A program made the position numbers and the translations under genes. From NCBI GenBank assembly GCA_947628265.1, contig CANQZF010000013.1, positions 1-16,357 on the forward strand: a DNA stretch of 16,357 nucleotides, read 5' to 3'. Numbering within the stretch: position 1 is the stretch's first letter; each line of letters opens with the position of its first letter. The notes below the pieces were generated by a model. It saw only the letters and a list, made by a program, of their open reading frames with translations. It ran no database searches and was not told where the DNA came from. This document shows, in pieces, positions 1 through 6,218 of the stretch. Source of the stretch: an uncultured Oscillospiraceae bacterium. GTDB lineage: Bacteria > Bacillota > Clostridia > Oscillospirales > Oscillospiraceae.

Positions 1-390
1 GATGTTGACCGCCAGGAACGCGAAGGTGATGCCCACAGCCAGGGCGTCGATGCTGGTGGCGATGGCGAGGACAAGAAGCTCCTTGGCCTCGAAGGAGCCG
101 GAGTCGCCCTCCTCCTCCCCCCGCAGGGCCTCCCAGACCATCTTCCCGCCGATGAAGGCGAGAAGGATGAAGGCGATCCAGTGGTCGATCTCGGTGATGT
201 ACGCCTCAAATTGGCGGCCCAGAAGCCAGCCCAAAAGCGGCATCAGCGCCTGAAAGCCCCCGAAGAAGAGCCCCACCTTTACGCCGTCCACGGGCCGCAG
301 AGCGCGGGCGGACAGGCCCTTGCACACCGAGACGGCGAAGGCGTCCATGGAAAGGCCCACAGCCGTCAAGAAAAGCTCAAAAAAGCTCAT
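1..390 (-). CDS. mntP: Manganese efflux pump MntP, C-terminus beyond window
   Basis: Inner-membrane Mn(II) exporter of the MntP (DUF204) family, which protects cells from excess manganese. The 130 residues visible begin MSFFELFLTAVGLSMDAFAV. They contain the two family repeats with acidic membrane residues: SMDAFAVS (Asp16) in the first helix and TSIDALAVG (Asp115) in the first helix of the second half, separated by a charged cytoplasmic loop (about 88-104, EEEGDSGS). Helices are visible at about 3-20, 37-57, 70-88 and 106-128. Family members are about 185-190 aa, so roughly 55-60 residues lie left of the window. The ATG at 390 follows the thrH stop codon by 3 bases, and its ribosome binding site (GGAAGTGAG) is made from the last thrH codons, so the two genes are almost certainly co-transcribed. 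No Mn riboswitch is visible upstream. Family assignment is firm; the metal is inferred from the family. Confidence 0.93.
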   Translation of the reverse strand, partial: MSFFELFLTAVGLSMDAFAVSVCKGLSARALRPVDGVKVGLFFGGFQALMPLLGWLLGRQFEAYITEIDHWIAFILLAFIGGKMVWEALRGEEEGDSGSFEAKELLVLAIATSIDALAVGITFAFLAVNI

Positions 391-393
391 ATC

Positions 394-999
394 TCACTTC
401 CTGATGACGTCCCGGATGGCCCGGAGGAGGTCGTCAAATTCGTCGAAGGCCGGGATGTCCGGGTTGTCCGCCTTTATTTTCTCCGTGCTCTTGAAGAGGA
501 ACCCGGCCTTGGAGGCCCGGATCATGGCAAGGTCGTTGTAGCTGTCCCCGGCGGCGATGGTCTCCAGCCCTGCGGACTGGAGGGCCCGGACGGTGGTGAG
601 CTTGGAGTTTTCGCACCGCATTTTAAAGCCCACAATTTCCCCCGTGGGCGCGACGGTGAGCTCGTTGCAGAAAAGGGTGGGCCAGCCCAGCTTGCGCATG
701 AGGGGGGAGGCGAACTGGGTGAAGGTGTCGGAGAGGATAATGACCTGCGTCTCCTCCCGCAGGGCGTTTAAAAACTCCAGTGCCCCGGGGAGGGGGTCGA
801 TGCCGGCGATGACCTCCTGGATTTCCCGGAGGCCCAGGCCGTGCTCCTTTAAAATGCCCATGCGGAAGGCCATGAGCTTGGCGTAATCCGGCTCGTCGCG
901 AGTGGTGCGGCGAAGCTCCGGGATGCCGGTCCTGTCGGAAAAGGCAATCCAGATCTCCGGCACCAGGACGCCCTCTAAATCGAGACACACAGTGTACAT
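394..999 (-). CDS. thrH: ThrH-type HAD phosphatase (phosphoserine / homoserine phosphotransferase)
   Basis: A 201-aa cytosolic HAD-superfamily enzyme closely resembling Pseudomonas ThrH, which dephosphorylates phosphoserine and can pass the phosphate to homoserine. HAD motifs are present: motif I is DLEGVLVPEIW with nucleophile Asp7 and Glu9 in place of the usual second Asp, a ThrH hallmark; motif II is ILSDT (Ser90); Lys133 suits motif III; motif IV is GDSYND (151-156). Length matches the family (about 205). I chose the ATG at 999 because AGTGAGG sits 8 bases upstream and the protein starts as ThrH does; the frame stays open to 1038 but that adds 13 unconserved residues. A consensus-like promoter lies just upstream at 1037-1064. 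It is the first gene of a pair with mntP. The serine/threonine role is known for the family; the preferred substrate here is not shown by sequence. Confidence 0.9.
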   Translation of the reverse strand: MYTVCLDLEGVLVPEIWIAFSDRTGIPELRRTTRDEPDYAKLMAFRMGILKEHGLGLREIQEVIAGIDPLPGALEFLNALREETQVIILSDTFTQFASPLMRKLGWPTLFCNELTVAPTGEIVGFKMRCENSKLTTVRALQSAGLETIAAGDSYNDLAMIRASKAGFLFKSTEKIKADNPDIPAFDEFDDLLRAIRDVIRK

Positions 1000-1036
1000 G
1001 GTGATAACCTCACTTTGCTTTTTGTAACAGAAAAAC

Positions 1037-1064
1037 ATTATACAGCAAAAAAATTGTTTTGCAA
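1037..1064 (-). promoter_or_regulatory. Sigma-A-type promoter of thrH-mntP
   Basis: Read on the minus strand, a perfect TATAAT (1042 to 1037) is preceded at 16 bases by TTGCAA (1064 to 1059). Transcription would start near 1030, about 30 bases before the thrH ATG. The -10 box is perfect; the -35 box matches 4 of 6. It is divergent from the promoter at 1096-1124. Confidence 0.75.
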
Positions 1065-1095
1065 GGGTAAAGAATAAAAGACATCGCTTTGGGGG

Positions 1096-1124
1096 TTGAA
1101 TTTTTCCTGTGCCCGTATTAAAAT
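1096..1124 (+). promoter_or_regulatory. Sigma-A-type promoter of the BMP-phosphoesterase operon
   Basis: TTGAAT at 1096-1101 and TAAAAT at 1119-1124, spaced by 17 bases. Transcription would start near 1131 and give a short leader of about 27 bases holding AGGAGGAG (1145-1152) before the ATG at 1158. The two divergent -35 boxes lie 31 bases apart in an AT-rich segment that could hold a shared operator, but I see no clear dyad there. Confidence 0.75.
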
Positions 1125-1157
1125 ACCGCTGTAAAAAACGTCTCAGGAGGAGAATTT

Positions 1158-3101
1158 ATGGCGGAGAGGTATTACGCGGAGGCGCTGAAGCTGGGCCAGA
1201 AGGAGTACCGGGCCTGCGTGGCCAGGGGCCAGAGCCCCCTTTTGCCGGTGATGGACGACTTCATCCCGGAGGAGCGGGTGAACCTGGGCGTGCGGCTGGG
1301 GACCGTTCAGATCCCCCTGGAATTCGTGGTGGGGACAAAGACCCGGGGCCGGACCACCAGCTTTGCCCGGAATTTTATGCCCATCCTCCAGGAGGGCACG
1401 GAGTTTGCCGGCAAGTGGGAGGCCCTGTGCCAGAGCCATTTAAAGGACGGCATCCGGGACCCCGTGAAGGTCTTCGAGTACATGAACCGCTACTATGTCC
1501 AGGAGGGCAACAAGCGGGTCAGCGTCCTTAAATTCTTCGACGCCGTGAACATCACCGCCGAGGTCACCCGCGTCATGCCGGAACCCGGCAGCGGCGCGGA
1601 GAGCGAGCTATACTATGAGTATGTGGACTTCTACCGGGTAAGTCATATAAATTTTGTGGAATTCACAAAAAAGGGCGGCTACAAGACGCTCTTAAAGCTC
1701 ATTGGCCGGAAGCCCGACGACGTGTGGAGCGAGGAGGACCGCCGCCGGTTCTCCACCGCCTACCACTACTTCCGGACGGCCTACGAGGAAAAAGGCGGCA
1801 AGAAGCCCGCCTCCGCCGTGGGGGACGCGCTTTTGGCGTACCTGAAGGTCTACGGCTATGAGGAGCTTTGCACCCAGGGGCCCAGCGAGCTTAAAAAGAG
1901 CGTGGAGAAGCTCTGGGAGGAACTGGAGCTCCAGCAGGAGAAGGAGCCCATCGAGGTCAAGCCCGTGCCGGTGGAGCCCAAGCCCGGTATCATCTCCAAG
2001 GTCCTGACCACCACTGTGGCGGTGAAGAGCCTCAAGGGGCTGAAGGTGGGCTTCGTCCACGACAAGACGCCGGAGATGTCCGGCTGGACCCACGGCCACG
2101 AGCTGGGCCGGAAATATATCGAGAAGGTCTTCCCGGACGCCATCGAGACCGCCGCGTACTTCGACGCCATGGCCTCCGACCCCCTGAAGGTCATCAATAC
2201 GGCCATCGACGAGCTGTGCGACGTGGTGTTCACCACCTCCCCGGTGCTGCTGTCCGCGTCCCTCCGGGCGGCGGTGGACAACCCGGACACCCTCATCATG
2301 AACTGCTCCGTCAACGAGTCCCACCGGTACGTGCGGACCTACTACGCCCGGATCTACGAGGCCAAATTCATCATCGGCGCCATTGCCGGGGCCCTGGCGG
2401 AGTCGGGGAGGATCGGGTACGTCTGCGACTACCCCATCTTCGGCCAGATCGCCGGCATCAACGCCTTCGCCCTGGGGGCACGGATGGTGAACCCCCGGGC
2501 CCGCGTGCAGCTGGAGTGGTCCAGCGTGGGCGGCCGCCGCGCGGCGGTGGAGCGGGTACTGAGCCAGGGCGTGAAGCTCCTCTCCTCCATGGATAACGCG
2601 CGTCTCTATGAGCCGGGGCAGACTTTGGGGCTAAGCTACATCGACGGGGACAACCAGAAGCTCCTGGCCGCGCCCATCTGGAACTGGGGCGTCTACTATG
2701 AGGGCCTTTTGCGCCAGATTTTGAACGGCACCTTAAAGGCGGAATATTTAAGCTCCAGCAAGGCCATCAACTACTATTGGGGCATGTCCGCCGGAGCCGT
2801 GGACGTCTCCGTCACCGACGCCGTGCCGGAGTCCGTCAAGCGCCTTGCCGGGTATCTCCGGGAGGGCATCAGCCGCTGGTTCGTGGACCCCTTCATCGGG
2901 CCCCTCCACATCCAGGGCGGCGGCACCGTGGGGGAAAAGGATCGGCCCTTCGATATGGAGGACATCATCACCATGGATTACCTGGTGGAGAACGTGGACG
3001 GGCGCATCCCCGTCTATGACGAGCTGGACTCCACGGGCAAGGCCACGGTGGAGACCGCCGGCGTGGATGTGGCGAAAAAGCCCGAGGCGGCCCAGGAATG
3101 A
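1158..3101 (+). CDS. Cytoplasmic BMP-domain ligand-binding protein with a ParB-like N-terminal region
   Basis: The 647-aa product has two parts. Residues about 293-625 form a BMP/Med-type periplasmic-binding-protein fold (start LKVGFVHDKTPEMSGWTHGH; then TSPVLLSA, YEAKFIIGAIAGAL and WNWGVYYEGLLRQILNG), the family that binds nucleosides for ABC import. Residues about 48-140 look like a ParB/sulfiredoxin-type fold: IPLEFVVGTKTRGRTTSF, then DPVKVFEYMNRYYVQEGNKR (101-120), which matches the ParB-like pattern of a hydrophobic strand, YYV, an acidic-Gly box and Arg-Val. A helical stretch (about 190-262) and a Pro/Glu linker (263-277) join them. There is no signal peptide, lipobox or membrane helix, so it should be cytoplasmic, and no permease or ATPase gene lies nearby. 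A strong ribosome binding site supports the start. It overlaps the next gene by 4 bases. A ligand-sensing role is inference. The BMP call is firm; the ParB-like call is moderate. Confidence 0.82.
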   Translation: MAERYYAEALKLGQKEYRACVARGQSPLLPVMDDFIPEERVNLGVRLGTVQIPLEFVVGTKTRGRTTSFARNFMPILQEGTEFAGKWEALCQSHLKDGIRDPVKVFEYMNRYYVQEGNKRVSVLKFFDAVNITAEVTRVMPEPGSGAESELYYEYVDFYRVSHINFVEFTKKGGYKTLLKLIGRKPDDVWSEEDRRRFSTAYHYFRTAYEEKGGKKPASAVGDALLAYLKVYGYEELCTQGPSELKKSVEKLWEELELQQEKEPIEVKPVPVEPKPGIISKVLTTTVAVKSLKGLKVGFVHDKTPEMSGWTHGHELGRKYIEKVFPDAIETAAYFDAMASDPLKVINTAIDELCDVVFTTSPVLLSASLRAAVDNPDTLIMNCSVNESHRYVRTYYARIYEAKFIIGAIAGALAESGRIGYVCDYPIFGQIAGINAFALGARMVNPRARVQLEWSSVGGRRAAVERVLSQGVKLLSSMDNARLYEPGQTLGLSYIDGDNQKLLAAPIWNWGVYYEGLLRQILNGTLKAEYLSSSKAINYYWGMSAGAVDVSVTDAVPESVKRLAGYLREGISRWFVDPFIGPLHIQGGGTVGEKDRPFDMEDIITMDYLVENVDGRIPVYDELDSTGKATVETAGVDVAKKPEAAQE

Positions 3102-3688
3102 GGATACTCGCTGTTTCCGACAGCGAGGCCAAGTCGCTGTATGACTACTATAGGCCCGGGGTGCTCTCGGGGTACGATTTCATCATCTCCTGCGGCGATC
3201 TGAGCCGCCAGTATCTGGAATTTCTCGTCACCATGGGCAACTGCCCCCTCTATTACGTCCGGGGCAACCACGACGACAAACTCATCGACAACCCCCCGGA
3301 GGGGTGCGTGTGCATCGACGGGGACATCGTGCGCGAGAAGGGCGTGCGGATCATGGGCCTGGGCGGTTCCTTTAAGTACAGGGACGGCCGGAACATGTAC
3401 ACCGAGGAGCAGATGTACAAGCGGGCCCGGAAGCTCCGGAGAAAGCTTAAAAAAATGGGGGGCATCGACATCCTCGTCACCCACGCCCCCGCAAGGCACA
3501 TAAACGATTTCGAGTCCCTGTCCCACCGGGGTTTTGAGTGCTTCCGGGAGCTCATCGAGAGCCTGGAGCCTAAGTACTTCATCCACGGGCACATCCATAT
3601 GAACTACGGCATGGACATCCCCCAGCGGACGCAGTATAAGAAGACCACCGTCATTAACGCATATGAAAAGTGCGTGATAGAGTTTTAG
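3098..3688 (+). CDS. Calcineurin-like metallophosphoesterase, clostridial DxE variant
   Basis: A 196-aa cytosolic metallophosphoesterase. The metal-binding series is visible in order: SDSE (Asp8, Glu10), CGDLS (Asp34), RGNHDD (Asn57, His58), VTHAP (His129) and HGHIH (His164, His166). The first motif has Glu where the superfamily consensus D-x-H has His; from memory, relatives in Firmicutes also begin ILAVSDEES, so this is probably a subfamily trait and not a lesion. Length suits a single-domain phosphoesterase. The ATG overlaps the stop of the BMP-domain gene (ATGA at 3098-3101), indicating translational coupling and probably a joint function. A Rho-independent terminator follows directly. 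The substrate is not determinable from sequence; nucleotide-like or phosphodiester compounds are common in the superfamily. Confidence 0.88.
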   Translation: MRILAVSDSEAKSLYDYYRPGVLSGYDFIISCGDLSRQYLEFLVTMGNCPLYYVRGNHDDKLIDNPPEGCVCIDGDIVREKGVRIMGLGGSFKYRDGRNMYTEEQMYKRARKLRRKLKKMGGIDILVTHAPARHINDFESLSHRGFECFRELIESLEPKYFIHGHIHMNYGMDIPQRTQYKKTTVINAYEKCVIEF

Positions 3689-3695
3689 AGGAGGA

Positions 3696-3740
3696 CTGCC
3701 ACCCCTTGCCCCTGCCGGGACAAAGGGCGGCAGCCTTTTT
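3696..3740 (+). terminator. Rho-independent terminator after the phosphoesterase gene
   Basis: Inverted arms CTGCCACCCCTTG (3696-3708) and CAAAGGGCGGCAG (3721-3733) pair at 11 of 13 positions around a 12-base loop; TTTTT at 3736-3740 follows two C residues. It lies 8 bases after the stop codon and separates the operon from the next promoter. Confidence 0.85.
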
Positions 3741-3787
3741 ATGACCCGGGCGTCCCTTATATTTTTATTAATTTTCCCGGGGGACTA

Positions 3788-3817
3788 TTGATAAATCTCT
3801 CCTCCGGGGTTTATAAT
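3788..3817 (+). promoter_or_regulatory. Sigma-A-type promoter of the GT-C membrane protein gene
   Basis: TTGATA at 3788-3793 and a perfect TATAAT at 3812-3817, spaced by 18 bases. Transcription would begin near 3824. This position argues against an ATG at 3832 as the start, since it would leave almost no leader, and favours the ATG at 3850. Confidence 0.8.
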
Positions 3818-3849
3818 CTACCCACCATCCCATGAGCTTGGAGGAATTT

Positions 3850-5469
3850 ATGGTCTCTGCGGTGAAAGGCTGGATAGGGGCGCACCCGGTGGCCCGGTGG
3901 GTGTACCCGGCGCTGGTGTTGGGGACGGCGGTTTTGAGTCTGGCGTCGCCTCTCTTTAAAAGCGGCCTTGTGTGGCTGTATATCGGGGTTTTGGCGCTGA
4001 TCGTCTACGCCTTCCGGCCCCACTCGGAGCTCCACCGGCACACTGTGGCCGGGTCCGGGAGGGCCATGGCCGTCTGTACCCTCCTCACGGCCCTCGCCAC
4101 CATGGCGGCGTGCGTGCTGCCCATGGGGGCGCTGCCCATCTGGAACGGGGAGGTCCCCGCGCACAGAAACCAGTATGAGCTCATGGCCGAGGCGTTCCTG
4201 GACGGGCGGCTGGACTTCGCCTACGGGGACGAGGACAATCTCTCCGGCCTCAAAAACCCCTACGACCCCTACGAGCGCGCGGACTCCGGGATCTTCTTCC
4301 ACTGGGACCACGCCTTTTATAAGGGGCACTACTATATGTATTTCGGCGTCGTCCCCGTGCTCTTGCTGTTCCTCCCGTACCGGGTGCTGACGGGGCAGGC
4401 GCTCCTGACGTACCACGCCACCCAGGTCTTCACTGTCTTCATCATCGCCGGGTTTTTCTTGCTCTTTCGATTTTTGGCGCGGCGCTTTTTCAGGAAAATG
4501 CCGTGCAGCGTGTACCTCTGGCTGTCCGTAGCGGTGTCCGTCATGAGCGTCTGGTACGCTGCGGCCGAGCCGGCGCTCTACTGCACCGCCACCACAAGCG
4601 CCCTGGCCATGGAGGTCTGGAGCCTCTACTTCTTCATAAAGGCCGTCTATATGCCCGCCGGGGAGAATAAGCAGCTTTTCCTTGCGGGGGTGGGGGCGCT
4701 TTTGGGGGCGCTGGCCTTCGGGTGCCGGCCCTCCATAGCCCTTGCCAACCTTCTGGTCCTCCCCCTGCTGGCCGTCTTTTTGCGGGAGCGGAAATTCACC
4801 TTAAAGCTCCTGGGGAAGCTGGCGCTGGCGGCCCTGCCATACGCCGTGGTGGCGGCGGGGCTGATGGCGTACAACTACGCGCGGTTTGATGACCCCTTTG
4901 AGTTCGGTCAGGCGTACCAGCTCACCGCCGCCGACCAGACGAATTACCGCGTATCCCTGGACCCCGCGACCCTCCGGAGCGTCGCCTTCCAGCTGGGGGA
5001 GAGCTTTTTCAATATCCCGCGTGTCAGCGCCTCGTTTCCGTATATCGCCCCCGAGGGCAAGGCGAACACCGGCGTCTACGGGGTGTTCTTCAACTTCCCC
5101 ATATTGCTCCTGGGCCTTGCGGTGTTTTCCAGGAAATCCCGCCGGGAGCTGCGGGAAGCGCGGCTCTCCCCCCTCATGATCGGGATCGCCGTGACGGTAT
5201 TCGTCATCTCCGCCGTGGACGTGATGTGGACGCCGTTCCTCGTCGAGCGCTACCACATGGACATCTACTTCCTCCTGGGGCTGAGTCTCTTCATCGCCCT
5301 GGGATCCCGGTACGCCGGGGAGGGGCCGGACAACCGCCGGCTCTCCGCCGTCCTGTCGGCCATGTCGCTTTTGACCGTGGTGATGAGCTTTCTCTTTTAT
5401 GCCTACCGGGCGGGCTACTATGACCCCAAAGAGCTTCAGGCCCTGGGGGAGCTTTTGGGGCTCCTATGA
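3850..5469 (+). CDS. Polytopic membrane protein, probable GT-C fold glycosyltransferase
   Basis: A 539-aa integral membrane protein with about ten hydrophobic helices. The first extracytoplasmic segment (about 100-166) carries the conserved-looking blocks NQYELMAEAFLDGRL (107-121), NPYDP (136-140) and WDHAFYKGHYYMYFG (152-166), followed by PYRVLTG. This arrangement, with acidic residues in a long first outer loop, is typical of GT-C transferases that use polyprenyl-phosphate sugars, and the same blocks recur in uncharacterised clostridial proteins. The ATG at 3850 is preferred to one at 3832: GGAGG (3840-3844) lies 5 bases before it, while 3832 has no ribosome binding site and lies only about 8 bases from the expected transcript start. 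It is a single-gene unit whose stop is buried in the 3' end of convergent tepA. Donor and acceptor are unknown; a role in cell-wall or glycolipid decoration is inference. Confidence 0.75.
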   Translation: MVSAVKGWIGAHPVARWVYPALVLGTAVLSLASPLFKSGLVWLYIGVLALIVYAFRPHSELHRHTVAGSGRAMAVCTLLTALATMAACVLPMGALPIWNGEVPAHRNQYELMAEAFLDGRLDFAYGDEDNLSGLKNPYDPYERADSGIFFHWDHAFYKGHYYMYFGVVPVLLLFLPYRVLTGQALLTYHATQVFTVFIIAGFFLLFRFLARRFFRKMPCSVYLWLSVAVSVMSVWYAAAEPALYCTATTSALAMEVWSLYFFIKAVYMPAGENKQLFLAGVGALLGALAFGCRPSIALANLLVLPLLAVFLRERKFTLKLLGKLALAALPYAVVAAGLMAYNYARFDDPFEFGQAYQLTAADQTNYRVSLDPATLRSVAFQLGESFFNIPRVSASFPYIAPEGKANTGVYGVFFNFPILLLGLAVFSRKSRRELREARLSPLMIGIAVTVFVISAVDVMWTPFLVERYHMDIYFLLGLSLFIALGSRYAGEGPDNRRLSAVLSAMSLLTVVMSFLFYAYRAGYYDPKELQALGELLGLL

Positions 5470-6156
5470 CCCCTTTTTCCGCTCCCCGATCTCCCGGTGC
5501 AGGTACTCCAGGGCGTCGGACAGGCCCCCCACCCGGTCGATAAGGCCGGACTCCACCGCCTCCTCGCCGTAGATGACGGTACCCACGTCGGCGGCCAGCT
5601 CCCCGGTTTTCAGCATCAGCTCCGTGAATTTTTCCCGGGTGATCCGGGAGTTCTCCGTGACGAAGCGGACGATGCGCTCCTGGATCTTCCCAAAATAGTT
5701 GTAGGTCTGGGGCACGCCGATGACCACCCCCGTGAGCCGCACCGGGTGGATGGTCATGGCCGCCGACGGGGCGATCATGCTCATCTTCGCCGCCACGGCC
5801 AGGGGCACGCCGATGGAGTGCCCGCCGCCCAAGACGAGCGACACCGTGGGCTTCGACATTCCGGCGATGAGCTCGGCGATGGCAAGGCCCGCCTCCACAT
5901 CGCCCCCCTGGGTGTTGAGGAGGATGAGAAGGCCGTCGATGTCCTCCGCCTCCTCGATGGCGGCCAGCTGGGGCATGACGTGCTCATACTTCGTGGTCTT
6001 GTTGTCCGCCGGCAGGAGCTGGTGGCCCTCGATCTGGCCCACGATGGTGAGACAGTGGATGGTCCCCCGCTCCGTGCGGACGGTGGAGGAGCCCATGTCC
6101 TCGATTTGGTCCTTCTGGTAGATCTCCTCCGGCTTTTTCGTTTCGTTTTCAGGCAT
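5464..6156 (-). CDS. tepA: TepA-type ClpP-family serine protease
   Basis: A 230-aa ClpP/SppA-fold protein closely matching Bacillus TepA (YmfB), a ClpP homologue linked to protein translocation and spore proteins. A likely triad is visible: nucleophile Ser114 in GGGHSIGVPLA, His137 in MTIHPVRLTG and Asp190 in ELAADVGTVI. The GGDVEAGLAI strand (84-93) forms the ClpP oxyanion region, and GLIDRVGG (204-211) is the usual end of the fold. There is no signal peptide or membrane segment, so it is cytosolic. The start at 6156 is set by a G-rich ribosome binding site (GGGGGG, 6168 to 6163), which is also one arm of a terminator-like hairpin after the aminopeptidase gene. The 3' end overlaps the convergent gene by 6 bases. 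The substrate is unknown; family assignment is strong. Confidence 0.9.
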   Translation of the reverse strand: MPENETKKPEEIYQKDQIEDMGSSTVRTERGTIHCLTIVGQIEGHQLLPADNKTTKYEHVMPQLAAIEEAEDIDGLLILLNTQGGDVEAGLAIAELIAGMSKPTVSLVLGGGHSIGVPLAVAAKMSMIAPSAAMTIHPVRLTGVVIGVPQTYNYFGKIQERIVRFVTENSRITREKFTELMLKTGELAADVGTVIYGEEAVESGLIDRVGGLSDALEYLHREIGERKKGS

Positions 6157-6195
6157 AAAAATCCCCCCTTCGGTTCAGTCTTCCCGAAGGGGGAT
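6157..6195 (-). terminator. Terminator-like hairpin that also holds the tepA ribosome binding site
   Basis: On the minus strand, ATCCCCCTTCGG (6195 to 6184) pairs with CCGAAGGGGGGAT (6173 to 6161), with one bulged G, around a 10-base loop; TTTTT follows (6161 to 6157) and abuts the tepA ATG. It can end the aminopeptidase transcript or, when read through, bury the G-run used as the tepA ribosome binding site. The structure is clear; attenuation is inference. Confidence 0.75.
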
Positions 6196-6218
6196 ATTTT
6201 ATGCGGTTTTGGGAGGGC

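Noticed and set aside
394..1038. Longer thrH start at 1038
   Set aside because: Would run across the TATAAT box at 1037-1042 and add 13 residues not seen in ThrH; the ATG at 999 has a proper ribosome binding site.
1000..1157. Riboswitch upstream of thrH-mntP or the BMP operon
   Set aside because: Leaders are only about 30 bases long, too short for a known manganese or purine riboswitch.
1692..2324. Minus-strand open frame inside the BMP-domain gene
   Set aside because: Shadow of a GC-rich gene; no ribosome binding site, promoter or domain.
3832..3850. ATG at 3832 as the start of the GT-C protein
   Set aside because: No ribosome binding site and only about 8 bases from the predicted transcription start; the ATG at 3850 has GGAGG at ideal spacing.
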